Position numbers and translations under genes: made by a program. This document shows, one piece after another, positions 18,741 through 27,113 of a DNA stretch of 64,000 bases. The stretch comes from Chromatiales bacterium (lineage in GTDB: Bacteria > Pseudomonadota > Gammaproteobacteria > Poriferisulfidales > Oxydemutatoraceae): assembly GCA_014323925.1 (NCBI GenBank), contig JACONC010000002.1:122571-186570 (forward strand), written 5' to 3'. How positions within the stretch are numbered: the first letter of the stretch is position 1; each line of letters begins with the position of its first letter. The notes below the pieces were generated by a model. The model did no database searches. It had not been told where the DNA came from and saw only the letters and a list, made by a program, of their open reading frames with translations.

Positions 18741-20213
18741 ATGGACGCTCGGTTACCCTTTTCTTTTGCCCAACGCCACGGCATCTTCGTTGCGCCGACT
18801 GAAGAACAAGAGATAGTACTTTATTGCCGAGCTGACACCCAATTGCCAGCACTGCAAGAAGCCAGACGGTTGTACAAACGAGAATTTGCGATACGCATTT
18901 TAGAGACTGGAGAGTTTGATCAACAACTGCAAAAGAATTATGCCAACCAGTCTGGCAGTCTGTCGATAATGGATGATGTGCAAGAAAGCGTTATGGGTAT
19001 GGACGAAGTCGCCGCAGCTTTTGACGAACCCGAAGACCTGCTGAGCAACGAGGACGATGCGCCAGTTATTAAAATGCTCAATGCGATCTTCTTCGAAGCG
19101 ATACGCGAAAAAGCATCTGATATACACATCGAACCGTACGAGCGAGAGCTACATATACGTTTCCGCCTAAACGGCGTGTTGCGTACCATTCTCACCTCGT
19201 CGGCGAAGCTCACTCCGCTGCTGGTCTCGCGCATCAAAGTTTTAGCAAGACTGGACATCGCCGAAAAACGACTACCCCAAGACGGGCGTATCACCGTGCG
19301 CTTAGGCGGACGCAATGTTGACTTACGAGTATCTACACTGCCATCCAGCTATGGTGAACGGGTGGTCTTGCGAGTACTCGACAAACAAACCGAACATATC
19401 GGCTTGAACGAACTCGGCATGAAAGAAGACCTCAAAGCTTATTTTAAGAGCCTTATCAATCGTCCGCACGGTATCGTGCTGGTTACTGGTCCCACTGGTT
19501 CTGGCAAAACCACAACTCTGTACGCTGCGCTTGCCGAAGTAGATCGCCATCAACGCAACATCATGACTATAGAAGACCCCATAGAATACAACTTTGAAGG
19601 AATTAGCCAAACCCAAGTCAACACCAAAGCCGATATGACTTTTGCGCGCGGCTTGCGGGCAATTTTAAGACAAGATCCAGATGTTGTGCTAATCGGTGAG
19701 ATTAGAGACAGTGAGACCGCAACCATTGCAACCCAAGCGAGTCTAACTGGACACTTAGTGCTTTCAACACTGCACACCAATACCGCAATTGGTGCGATTA
19801 CCCGCTTAGGCGATATGGGTGTAGAACCCTTTCTATTGACCGCCACGCTGCAGGGCATACTCGCCCAACGGCTAGTGCGCCGACTATGCTCGGATTGCCG
19901 AGAAGCCTATATCCCAGACGAAGAAGAACTGCGCTTCTCAGGATTAAATATCGAACTATTCAAAGACCAAACCATCTATAGGCCTAAAGGCTGTGAAAAG
20001 TGTAGCCACACCGGCTACACTGGGCGCTTTGGGTTATATGACCTAGTTACCATAGACGACGAACTCAAGCAGATGGTGCACGACGGTGCAAGCGAAATAG
20101 AAATGAGACGGCATGTCTACAAAAATAACAAAGATCTACGCAAAATCGGCTGTGAATATATCCTGCAAGGCGATACTACCTTAGAGGAAGTTATTGCCGT
20201 CACCATAGAATAG
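18741..20213 (+). CDS. gspE: Type II secretion system ATPase GspE
   Basis: A 490-residue secretion ATPase with Walker A (GPTGSGKTTTLYAAL), the Asp box, Walker B (VVLIGEIRDSETA), a His box (LSTLHTN) and the four-cysteine zinc element (CSDC and CEKCSHTGYTGR). The N-terminus RLPFSFAQRHG is typical when the ATG at 18741 is used. A TTG at 18711 would extend into gspB. It powers pseudopilus growth. The other T2SS genes (gspF to gspO) are not in the window. Confidence 0.95.
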   Translation: MDARLPFSFAQRHGIFVAPTEEQEIVLYCRADTQLPALQEARRLYKREFAIRILETGEFDQQLQKNYANQSGSLSIMDDVQESVMGMDEVAAAFDEPEDLLSNEDDAPVIKMLNAIFFEAIREKASDIHIEPYERELHIRFRLNGVLRTILTSSAKLTPLLVSRIKVLARLDIAEKRLPQDGRITVRLGGRNVDLRVSTLPSSYGERVVLRVLDKQTEHIGLNELGMKEDLKAYFKSLINRPHGIVLVTGPTGSGKTTTLYAALAEVDRHQRNIMTIEDPIEYNFEGISQTQVNTKADMTFARGLRAILRQDPDVVLIGEIRDSETATIATQASLTGHLVLSTLHTNTAIGAITRLGDMGVEPFLLTATLQGILAQRLVRRLCSDCREAYIPDEEELRFSGLNIELFKDQTIYRPKGCEKCSHTGYTGRFGLYDLVTIDDELKQMVHDGASEIEMRRHVYKNNKDLRKIGCEYILQGDTTLEEVIAVTIE

Positions 20214-20230
20214 TCAGTCTGCCGTTTTTG

Positions 20231-20650
20231 CTACTGCAGTGTGCGGCGTACTTTTGCCTCACTACCATCTTCGTTATAGATGATAATATCGTGCGGCGTA
20301 ATTCTTAGTTGCTCTATGGTGTCTGCACCTTCTCGTACATACAATTTAATCGCATCGGAGTTCAAAGCAACCTTGTTACCCAATGTATCGCTGAGCAGTA
20401 ACTGCGCACTATCCTTTTGTAGCTGTTCGTCTCTGGGGGCGTATAAACGAGCTAGTGTTTCGCCACGCTGATCTACCAAAACCAGTTCTTTAGTTTTAAC
20501 TATATCTTGTATGTCGCGCTTGCCAGGGCGCAGTTCGGCAGGCATCAAAGATTCGTAGAGAAAGAAAGCGACGATAACGATCACCGCTAAGCGCATATTG
20601 CGTAAATGCCTCTCTATAGTCATCAGCCGTTGTTCAAAATCAGTATTCAT
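20231..20650 (-). CDS. Membrane-anchored protein of unknown function
   Basis: I do not recognise this 139-residue protein. It has an N-terminal charged stretch with a short helix (TDFEQRLMTIERHLRNMR), one membrane segment (about residues 21-35, AVIVIVAFFLYES), then a soluble domain of about 100 residues. That domain has two similar beta-rich phrases (ELVLVDQRGETLARL; LLLSDTLGNKVALN). It stands alone between gspE and the divergent bufferin operon and starts after a good ribosome-binding site (AAGGAG). Confidence 0.6.
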   Translation of the reverse strand: MNTDFEQRLMTIERHLRNMRLAVIVIVAFFLYESLMPAELRPGKRDIQDIVKTKELVLVDQRGETLARLYAPRDEQLQKDSAQLLLSDTLGNKVALNSDAIKLYVREGADTIEQLRITPHDIIIYNEDGSEAKVRRTLQ

Positions 20651-20722
20651 AGTATCTCCTTATTGCGTATGAAAATATTTAATAACAAATATTAATGCTA
20701 TGTGTAAACTTAAATAGGATAG

Positions 20723-20728
20723 TATAAT
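20723..20728 (+). promoter_or_regulatory. -10 box ahead of bufA1
   Basis: A TATAAT about 50 bp upstream of the bufA1 ATG, within AT-rich sequence divergent from the 139-residue protein gene. No good -35 stands at the expected distance. Bufferin operons are known to be controlled by extracytoplasmic-function sigma factors or metal-responsive regulators in some species; nothing here decides the regulator. Confidence 0.3.
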
Positions 20729-20778
20729 AAGCTAGTAGTATTTTGCTATGATATTTTCAACATTATGGAGAATTAGTT

Positions 20779-21051
20779 ATGAACAAAAGGCATTTATTTA
20801 TTGCGACTTTAGCCAGCTTGAGTGCGCTGTCAGCTACTGCACATGGGGTCCCGGACGCTCCTAAAGAATGGGAAAAATGTGCCGGTATTTCTAAAGCCAA
20901 TATGAACGATTGCGGCGCATTAGACGGTTCACATAGCTGTGGTGGACAAGCTAAGGCTGACAATCTGGATATTGAATGGATCTATGTGCCGGCCGGCACC
21001 TGTGAGAAAATCACTGGCGGACAAATTGCAGCAACCAAACCCGCTAAGTAA
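20779..21051 (+). CDS. bufA1: BufA1-type bufferin precursor (DUF2282), copper-binding RiPP
   Basis: A small secreted protein of 90 residues with a signal peptide ([19 protein letters not shown]) and four cysteines, Cys34, Cys45, Cys54 and Cys75. These lie in [19 protein letters not shown] and the C-terminal [13 protein letters not shown]. This matches the BufA1 pattern, whose cysteines are modified by the MNIO enzyme BufB. From the literature as I know it, bufferins bind copper in the periplasm after oxazole-type thioether modification. GGAG lies 9 bp before the ATG. bufB and bufC follow at once. Confidence 0.92.
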   Translation: MNKRHLFIATLASLSALSATAHGVPDAPKEWEKCAGISKANMNDCGALDGSHSCGGQAKADNLDIEWIYVPAGTCEKITGGQIAATKPAK

Positions 21052-21910
21052 ACAATCGGCTAACAACCTATCTACTGAAGAGTGTAGCGGCGTCGGCTTA
21101 GGCCTTCGCCCGTTGCATTTGGCCGAAGTACTGAAGCACAACCCTGTAGTGCCGTGGTTTGAAGTACACATCTGCAATTACTTAAATAAGGGACTTAATC
21201 ATAAACAGCTCTATCGCATACGCCAAGACTACCCGGTTAGCTTTCACGGTGTCAACCTCAACCTAGGCGGCAGTGATCCACTGGATTACGATTATATAAA
21301 CAAACTAAAATCCGCAGTAGCTTTATACCAGCCGGCACTCATATCCGAACACGCCTGCTTTACCACTCACCAAAATCACCATTTTCACGACCTGATGCCT
21401 ATACCTTATACTTCGGAGGCGGTAGAAAATATGGCAAGCCGCATCATAATAGTTCAAGATATACTGGAGCAAAGGATTCTGATAGAAAATGTGTCTCGTT
21501 ATTTCAATTATGGTGAGAGCGAATTAAGTGAAGGTGAGTTTTTAGCCACGGTATGCGCAGAAGCCAAATGCGATCTGCTAGTTGATTTGAATAACGCTTA
21601 TGTTAATCAACACAACCTTGGTGAGGACCTAGACGATTTTATAGCCCAACTACCTAACGAGAGAATCAAAGAAATTCACCTGGCGGGTTATAGTGCGCAA
21701 GAGGACTTTTTAATAGACACGCACAGCGCGTCGGTATCCGACGAAGTTTGGCAATGTTATAGAAAATTCTGTGCTTACAACAATACGGTACCGTGTCTGA
21801 TTGAATGGGATAGCAACCTGCCATCGTTTGAAGTATTAATGGAACAAAGGCTAATCGCCGAGCGAATTATCAACTGTAGCACAAAGCAATCCGTAGCATC
21901 CAGTCATTGA
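21026..21910 (+). CDS. bufB: MNIO-family peptide-modifying oxidase BufB (DUF692)
   Basis: A TIM-barrel MNIO enzyme (multinuclear non-heme iron oxidase). It has the [15 protein letters not shown] start, [74 protein letters not shown] and [13 protein letters not shown]. These hold the His/Glu/Asp/Asn metal ligands of the family. No ATG stands between the end of bufA1 and the domain. I use the TTG at 21026 with GGCGGA upstream, which overlaps bufA1 by 26 bp. An ATG at 20984 without such a site is the alternative. It modifies BufA1. Confidence 0.9.
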   Translation: MQQPNPLSKQSANNLSTEECSGVGLGLRPLHLAEVLKHNPVVPWFEVHICNYLNKGLNHKQLYRIRQDYPVSFHGVNLNLGGSDPLDYDYINKLKSAVALYQPALISEHACFTTHQNHHFHDLMPIPYTSEAVENMASRIIIVQDILEQRILIENVSRYFNYGESELSEGEFLATVCAEAKCDLLVDLNNAYVNQHNLGEDLDDFIAQLPNERIKEIHLAGYSAQEDFLIDTHSASVSDEVWQCYRKFCAYNNTVPCLIEWDSNLPSFEVLMEQRLIAERIINCSTKQSVASSH

Positions 21911-22446
21911 GCAAAGTAACCCCTCCCTCCGACTATGCTGAATCTCTACGCAACTTCTGTGCTGCTGTTCTAAAAAATAACGAACAAGTTACCGTCTACA
22001 GCAATAATTATCGCGCTGCCCATATTCGGGCACTGCAAAATATTTATTTGACTGTACAACTATATTTAGAACCGAAGATCTTCTCAGCACTGGCTGTGGT
22101 CTATGTAAAACACTATCCATCTACACAGTGGGACTTAAACATATACGGTGACAGTTTCCATGAACTGCTCGCCGCCCAAACTCAAGGCGGTAAAGCAAAA
22201 GAAGCCGATTGGTCATTACTAGCGATGATTGCTCGCCTAGAATACGCTATTGGGCGTGCTTATTACGGCTATGCGAAAGATGAACGATTGTCGCCATACG
22301 ATAGAACCATTGACAATAGCGGAGAATTTCTTTTCCGACTAAGGCAACAACATCCGTATACTAGAATTGCCGAGAATTTAGACATCAATAGAGACTTAGT
22401 CATTCGGTGTATCGATTCAAAAATTTATCTAAATAATGTCGACTAA
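21907..22446 (+). CDS. bufC: BufC, DUF2063-type partner of the MNIO enzyme
   Basis: A 179-residue protein. Its N-terminal part (ESLRNFCAAVLKNN, VYSNNYRAAHIRALQNIYLTVQLYL) is the DUF2063 domain found with MNIO enzymes, where BufC-like proteins recognise the precursor peptide. It starts with TTG and overlaps the bufB stop (TTGA). Members of the family are often around 250 residues, so the C-terminal half is short here. Confidence 0.85.
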   Translation: MSKVTPPSDYAESLRNFCAAVLKNNEQVTVYSNNYRAAHIRALQNIYLTVQLYLEPKIFSALAVVYVKHYPSTQWDLNIYGDSFHELLAAQTQGGKAKEADWSLLAMIARLEYAIGRAYYGYAKDERLSPYDRTIDNSGEFLFRLRQQHPYTRIAENLDINRDLVIRCIDSKIYLNNVD

Positions 22447-22466
22447 AAAAGCCGCTGATCACTGAA

Positions 22467-22572
22467 CGATGCCGATACGGAATTGGATACCGGAGATGAA
22501 CTGATGAGCTATTGATTACAAAGATAAATCTTTATATTGAAAACAAAGTTACACAAAATGGATGACAGGTTC
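22467..22572. repeat. Dispersed repeat of about 105 bp, copy 1
   Basis: This stretch aligns along its whole length with 27451-27555, for example CGATGCCGATAC near one end, ATTGGATACCGG in both, and TACACAAAAT followed by TGACAGGTTC at the other end. It ends 4 bp from the stop codon of the minus-strand coiled-coil gene. The terminal palindrome seen in copy 2 (GAACC...GGTTC) is degraded here. No reading frame is conserved between copies. Confidence 0.8.
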
Positions 22573-22576
22573 GTTT

Positions 22577-22828
22577 TCAATTAAAAAAGTTTGCTGTCAA
22601 TGCGATTGCCGACGCAATAAAGGCTATATTGATTGCTAGCAATAAACCAACCATCCACTTTACAGCATTTACATCCGCCTTTACTCCGTTTACATCCGTC
22701 TTTACTCCGACTATATCCGCCTTTGTTGCTACTTCTTTCGCACTCGCAACATCAGCAACGGCTTTCTCTGCTTCATCAGGTTCAAGACCTAACTTCGTTA
22801 ATGCAGCATATAATCCTATTTCCGACAT
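22577..22828 (-). CDS. Small coiled-coil membrane protein
   Basis: An 83-residue protein beginning SEIGLYAALTKLGLEPDEAE, followed by a heptad stretch (VGVKTDVNGVKADVNAVKW) and one C-terminal membrane segment (MVGLLLAINIAFIASAIAL). It resembles many small bacterial coiled-coil proteins of the DUF1640-like kind, often near mobile regions. The coiled coil is encoded by imperfect 21-bp repeats. GGGAG stands 8 bp upstream of the start. No function is known. Confidence 0.65.
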   Translation of the reverse strand: MSEIGLYAALTKLGLEPDEAEKAVADVASAKEVATKADIVGVKTDVNGVKADVNAVKWMVGLLLAINIAFIASAIALTANFFN

Positions 22829-23063
22829 TTCTATTTACTCCCTTAAACAAACTTCATTATAACTCTTTTCTAGTAAGTTTTGGATAGATGATTCTTTGAC
22901 GGGACTAGAAAGTTTTAGTCACAAAATTTAGTGAGTAAGGATATGCAAATACTTGATTTTCATAAAAACCTAGAAAAGAGGAAAGGTCAGTAGCATCAGG
23001 GATATAATAGCAAAAAATTGTGAGATTTGAAGTTTTTATTTCAAACTGAGCCACTACCTCAAT

Positions 23064-23091
23064 TTGACAGGTTGATTTTTTTGACTAAAAT
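23064..23091 (+). promoter_or_regulatory. Sigma-70-type promoter of the rpsF operon
   Basis: TTGACA at 23064-23069 and TAAAAT at 23086-23091 with 16 bp between. The start of transcription would fall near 23098, leaving a short leader before the rpsF start codon. Confidence 0.75.
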
Positions 23092-23105
23092 AAGCTTTTT
23101 GTTCC

Positions 23106-23121
23106 TTGCCCGTGTGGGCAA
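23106..23121 (+). promoter_or_regulatory. Leader hairpin of the rpsF mRNA
   Basis: TTGCCC, loop GTGT, GGGCAA forms a 6-bp stem that ends about 18 bp before the rpsF start codon and about 10 bp before the ribosome-binding site. rpsF leaders in several phyla carry an S6:S18-binding structure that gives feedback control. Whether this small hairpin does so is an inference. Confidence 0.45.
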
Positions 23122-23139
23122 AAACCATAAGGAGCTAGC

Positions 23140-23685
23140 ATGCAACATTACGAAATAGTATTTTTGGTGCACCCTGATCAGAGTCCCAAAGTGCCAAAAA
23201 TGATTCAGCAGTATAAATCTACCATAAAGTCCTCCAACGGCAAGGTACATCGCCTTGAAAACTGGGGGCTTCGACAGCTTGCTTATCCCATAGATAAAGT
23301 AAGCAAAGCACATTATGTGCTGATGAATATAGAGTGTACATCCGAGGTTCGTAAAGAGATTACCGACTCTTTTCAATTTAGCAATGAAGTATTAAGAAAC
23401 CTGATTTTAAGGCGCGAACAACCGATCCTTGATCCTTCTCCAGTGCAGCAAGCGATGGAAGAAGCCGAAGCACATAAAAAGGCTACTGAATTAAAGCAAA
23501 GTAAGGAACAAGACTTAGCTGCCGATGATCAATCAACGGCTACACCAACGGCGAAATCTGAACAAAAGACTACCGAACAAGAGAATGTAAAGGATAATGT
23601 GGACACGGAAGTTGCCACTGCAACGGAAAATATAAAACCAACTGCATCCGATACTCAAAAACCTAAGGAAACACCACCGACATAG
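23140..23685 (+). CDS. rpsF: 30S ribosomal protein S6 with long C-terminal extension
   Basis: The first 100 residues or so are a normal S6 (MQHYEIVFLVHPDQSPKVP, and RLENWGLRQLAYPI). They are followed by roughly 80 residues rich in Glu, Lys, Thr, Ala and Gln without hydrophobic core, a predicted disordered tail. S6 binds the 30S platform with S18, whose gene follows after 9 bp. GGAG lies 6 bp upstream of the start. The tail resembles that of L9 from the same operon. Confidence 0.95.
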   Translation: MQHYEIVFLVHPDQSPKVPKMIQQYKSTIKSSNGKVHRLENWGLRQLAYPIDKVSKAHYVLMNIECTSEVRKEITDSFQFSNEVLRNLILRREQPILDPSPVQQAMEEAEAHKKATELKQSKEQDLAADDQSTATPTAKSEQKTTEQENVKDNVDTEVATATENIKPTASDTQKPKETPPT

Positions 23686-23694
23686 GGGGAAACG

Positions 23695-23958
23695 ATGGCA
23701 AGGATATACTCAAAAAAACCGAACATGCTGATACAGCAAAAAAGTAAAAAATACCGTTACTTTACAAAAGAGAACTATCAGCAGATAGACTATAAGAATA
23801 TAGAACTCTTGAAAGAATACATCTCCGATACTGGTAAAATTATTCCGCAGCGAGTAACGGGTACTAGAGCGATGTATCAAAGCAAGTTGTCCAACGCTAT
23901 TAAGCTAGCGCGCTATCTAGCATTGCTACCGTATACCGATAAACAAGGACAGGCATAA
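23695..23958 (+). CDS. rpsR: 30S ribosomal protein S18
   Basis: An 87-residue S18 with the conserved [19 protein letters not shown] and [12 protein letters not shown] segments. It has about ten more N-terminal residues than the usual 75-residue form. AGGGGGA lies four bases upstream of the ATG. It lies between rpsF and rplI; no priB is present. Confidence 0.95.
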   Translation: MARIYSKKPNMLIQQKSKKYRYFTKENYQQIDYKNIELLKEYISDTGKIIPQRVTGTRAMYQSKLSNAIKLARYLALLPYTDKQGQA

Positions 23959-23964
23959 CGAATA

Positions 23965-24507
23965 ATGGAAGTGATTTTAATAGACAAAATTAAAAATTTA
24001 GGTGATATAGGCGACCTTGTGGAAGTGCGCTGTGGGTATGCACGAAACTACTTGATCCCTTACCAGAAAGCCAAATTTGCAACTGAAGAGAATCGTTTAG
24101 AGATTGAACAACGGCGCGCCGAATACGAGAAGCAGGTATCAGAAGAACGCGCAGCAGCTAAGCAACTTGGTGATAAGCTAGAAGATTTAGAACTCAGCCT
24201 TGTCGTTCAAGCTATGGAGGATGGACAGTTATACGGTTCGGTATCGGCCGCTGAAATCGCTGATATGATTGTGCAAAAATGTGGGGTGGAAATAAAGAAA
24301 CAAGACATTAATTTTCCTCAGGGTCAAATACGTACTATTGGTTCACACCCAGTAATATTCAGTCTGCATAGTGATGTGCAAATACAAACTCAACTGCAAG
24401 TAATAGCAGCCCAGAGTTCAGGTGACAAAAATAATACCAAGCAACAGCAACCTAAAAATGATTCATCCCAACAATCCGCTGAGCAACCGGAAACCGGTAG
24501 CGATTAA
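23965..24507 (+). CDS. rplI: 50S ribosomal protein L9 with C-terminal extension
   Basis: The N-terminal domain (MEVILIDKIKNLGDIGDLV, then GYARNYLIPYQKA), central helix and C-terminal RNA-binding domain are present. About 30 residues rich in Gln, Asn, Ser and Lys are added after the normal end near residue 148. dnaB follows 18 bp downstream. Confidence 0.95.
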   Translation: MEVILIDKIKNLGDIGDLVEVRCGYARNYLIPYQKAKFATEENRLEIEQRRAEYEKQVSEERAAAKQLGDKLEDLELSLVVQAMEDGQLYGSVSAAEIADMIVQKCGVEIKKQDINFPQGQIRTIGSHPVIFSLHSDVQIQTQLQVIAAQSSGDKNNTKQQQPKNDSSQQSAEQPETGSD

Positions 24508-24525
24508 AGCACTGAGTATGAGCTG

Positions 24526-25968
24526 ATGGAAGATTTTCATCTAGATAAAAGTACTTCAGATGCTCGTATTCCTCCACACTCAACAGAAGCCGAACAAGCG
24601 GTTATCGGAGGGTTACTTTTAGACAGTGAGGCGTTTGATAAAATTGCCGACTTTCTCAGTCTAGGAGACTTCTACGAAAAACGCAACCGTACTTTATACG
24701 ATGCAATTTGTCGTTTGAACCATCGCGGCGAACCTTGTGATTTTATTACTGTATCCAACTTTCTAAAAAATTCAAAGAATCTGGATGAACATACTCTGTC
24801 TTATTTAGCATCACTGGTTAAAGAAACACCAAGTGCCGCACGCATAAGGGCATATGCTGAAATTGTCCGTAAACACGCCACCAAGCGCAGGCTTATCCGT
24901 GCTGCCACCGAAGTTATAGAACGAGCCTATGATAAGAGCAGCGAAGACAATCAGGATCTGCTAAGCTATGCCGAGAACCTAATACTGAGTGTGTCGGAGG
25001 AAAATCAAAAGAGCAACGAAATCTTATCGCTTGTCGAATTAAGCAAAATAGTATACGACCGAATATGCGAGCGCTCAGAGTCGAATGATGCTATAACTGG
25101 TATGCCAACTGGCTTCAACATCATCGACGAGAAAACCAACGGGCTACAAAAGGGCGATTTAATCATTATTGCCGGACGGCCTTCTATGGGTAAAACGAGC
25201 TTGGCGTTGAATATCGCTGAGCACATAGCAATTGAGAAAACCCAAGGAACGGTGGTAATATTCAGTATGGAAATGTCCTCTGAACAAATTGTCAGCCGAT
25301 TGTTCTCTTCAGTTGCAAAAATCAACCAAATGAATATGAAAAGCGGCCAATTGAACAATGCCGAATGGGCAAGCCTGACGAAATGGTGTGGTCTTTTTAA
25401 GAAAGCCTCTCTGTATATAGACGACAGCAATGCATTGACACCATTAGAAATCTGTTCACGGGTTAGGCGGCTAAAACACGAACACGACGACCTTGCTTTA
25501 GTCATAGTTGATTATCTGCAGTTGATGCACACTGGTAGAAATGTTGAGAATCGTGCCACTGAAATATCGGGTATTTCCCGAGCATTGAAATCACTCGCTA
25601 GAGAAACAAATGTGCCAATCGTAGCCTTGTCTCAGCTTAATCGAAATATTGAAAGTAGGCCAAAAAGTAAGCCACAAATGTCTGACTTACGCGAGTCGGG
25701 TGCTATAGAACAAGACGCTGACCTCATTATGGTCATATACCCCGAATACGAAGACACCTATCAAGAAGAGACACCTGAAAGAAGCGGCAGTATCGTTAAC
25801 ATAGATGTAGTAAAGCAACGCAATGGTCCGACATTCAATACTAAACTAACATTCATAGGTATGCATACCCGTTTTGAGAATTATGTTTCAGAAGACTCCA
25901 TAGAGACTATGAGTAATCCGCAGCCGATGTCTGAACCAAAACCAATCGCACATTACAGAGACATGTAG
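24526..25968 (+). CDS. dnaB: Replicative DNA helicase DnaB
   Basis: 480 residues with the N-terminal interaction domain (PPHSTEAEQAVIGGLLLD) and the RecA-like helicase domain: Walker A GRPSMGKTSLALN, Walker B LVIVDYLQLM, the GISRALKSLARE segment and SDLRESGAIEQDADL. No intein is present. The dnaB-alr order is usual in gammaproteobacteria. Confidence 0.97.
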   Translation: MEDFHLDKSTSDARIPPHSTEAEQAVIGGLLLDSEAFDKIADFLSLGDFYEKRNRTLYDAICRLNHRGEPCDFITVSNFLKNSKNLDEHTLSYLASLVKETPSAARIRAYAEIVRKHATKRRLIRAATEVIERAYDKSSEDNQDLLSYAENLILSVSEENQKSNEILSLVELSKIVYDRICERSESNDAITGMPTGFNIIDEKTNGLQKGDLIIIAGRPSMGKTSLALNIAEHIAIEKTQGTVVIFSMEMSSEQIVSRLFSSVAKINQMNMKSGQLNNAEWASLTKWCGLFKKASLYIDDSNALTPLEICSRVRRLKHEHDDLALVIVDYLQLMHTGRNVENRATEISGISRALKSLARETNVPIVALSQLNRNIESRPKSKPQMSDLRESGAIEQDADLIMVIYPEYEDTYQEETPERSGSIVNIDVVKQRNGPTFNTKLTFIGMHTRFENYVSEDSIETMSNPQPMSEPKPIAHYRDM

Positions 25969-26039
25969 ACAGTTCTTATTGATTACCTTGGTACCGTTAT
26001 TATGAGTCAACTTCTCTTCACCATCGCCTCATCCTAACC

Positions 26040-27113
26040 ATGATTCGCTCTCTCACCAAACGCTTAAATATACAGGCACTTAAAAATAACTACGATTACC
26101 TGAGAGATATTTGTGCGTCCGCTAAAGTAATCGCAGTAATCAAGTCGGAAGCGTACGGACACGGCCTGCTGAGAGTTGCCAAAGCACTGGGATACGCAGA
26201 TAGCTTGGCGGTAGCATTCGTCAGCGAAGGCATCGCACTGCGTCGTGCTGGTATTACAAATAAAATCATCATCCTGCAAGGCGCACACGAACTGCAAGAT
26301 ATACAACTGGCTAGCGATTATAACCTGACATTGGTTGTGCATTGCCGACGACAGATTGACATCTTAAAACAAAACCACAATTTAGGAGTTGAATGCTGGA
26401 TTAAATTTGATACTGGTATGCACCGTTTGGGCTTTCGTTTATCACAACATAAAAATGTGGTACCTAAAGTGCTTGGTTTACGCGGTCTACGCAATCCACC
26501 CGTATTAATGTCGCATTTTTCCTGCTCCGACAGCAATGAACAACTCACTAGAGCACAGTTGCAAAAATTCGACGAACTTTGCGCTTATTATGAAAAAGAA
26601 GGTTTGCAAGCATCAATCGCCAATTCTGCGGCGGCATTAAGTTTACCCGAATCCCATAAGGATTGGGTTAGAGCAGGGCTCGCAGTTTACGGAGTAACAG
26701 CTAAAAATACTCCTATTACACATAAAAATAAACTGACCCCAGTAATGCACTTAACCGCTCCGGTTATCGCCGTTCGTAATTTTGAAAAGGGTGATCGCTT
26801 AGGCTACAACGGTGAATATATATGTAAGAAAAAGACCCGCGCCGCTATTATAGGCACTGGTTACGGAGATGGTTATCCATGGCATGCAATTTCAGGAACA
26901 CCGATTTGGCTATCGGATAAGCGGTGTCATATAGCAGGGCGTGTGTCTATGGATATGATTACGGTGGATGCAACAGGTGTAGACCCATCTATAGGCGATA
27001 ATGTCGAACTATGGGGAGAGCATATTTCGGTCGGCGAAATTGCCGAATGTGCTTCTACTATCCCCTACGAATTATTATGTTCGGTCAGTTCAACCGCGAC
27101 TATACTGACATAA
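26040..27113 (+). CDS. alr: Alanine racemase
   Basis: A 357-residue PLP enzyme. The PLP lysine is in VIKSEAYGHG (commonly VKANAYGHG, so Asn is changed to Glu here) and the catalytic tyrosine side in GTGYGDGYPW, followed by GRVSMDMITVD. It makes D-alanine for peptidoglycan. It follows dnaB. Confidence 0.95.
   Translation: MIRSLTKRLNIQALKNNYDYLRDICASAKVIAVIKSEAYGHGLLRVAKALGYADSLAVAFVSEGIALRRAGITNKIIILQGAHELQDIQLASDYNLTLVVHCRRQIDILKQNHNLGVECWIKFDTGMHRLGFRLSQHKNVVPKVLGLRGLRNPPVLMSHFSCSDSNEQLTRAQLQKFDELCAYYEKEGLQASIANSAAALSLPESHKDWVRAGLAVYGVTAKNTPITHKNKLTPVMHLTAPVIAVRNFEKGDRLGYNGEYICKKKTRAAIIGTGYGDGYPWHAISGTPIWLSDKRCHIAGRVSMDMITVDATGVDPSIGDNVELWGEHISVGEIAECASTIPYELLCSVSSTATILT

Larger units (their letters stand above)
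22829..23139. other. Intergenic region before rpsF
   Basis: About 310 bp between the divergent coiled-coil gene and rpsF. Its right part holds the rpsF promoter and leader hairpin listed separately. The rest is AT-rich and shows no gene. Confidence 0.6.

Noticed and set aside
22629-22887. Plus-strand frames rich in Thr/Phe or Leu/His
   Set aside because: Antisense of the 21-bp coiled-coil repeats of the minus-strand gene at 22577-22828.
25005-25505. Minus-strand frame of 166 codons inside dnaB
   Set aside because: dnaB motifs (Walker A, Walker B) lie in the opposite strand and are continuous; the shadow has no recognisable family.
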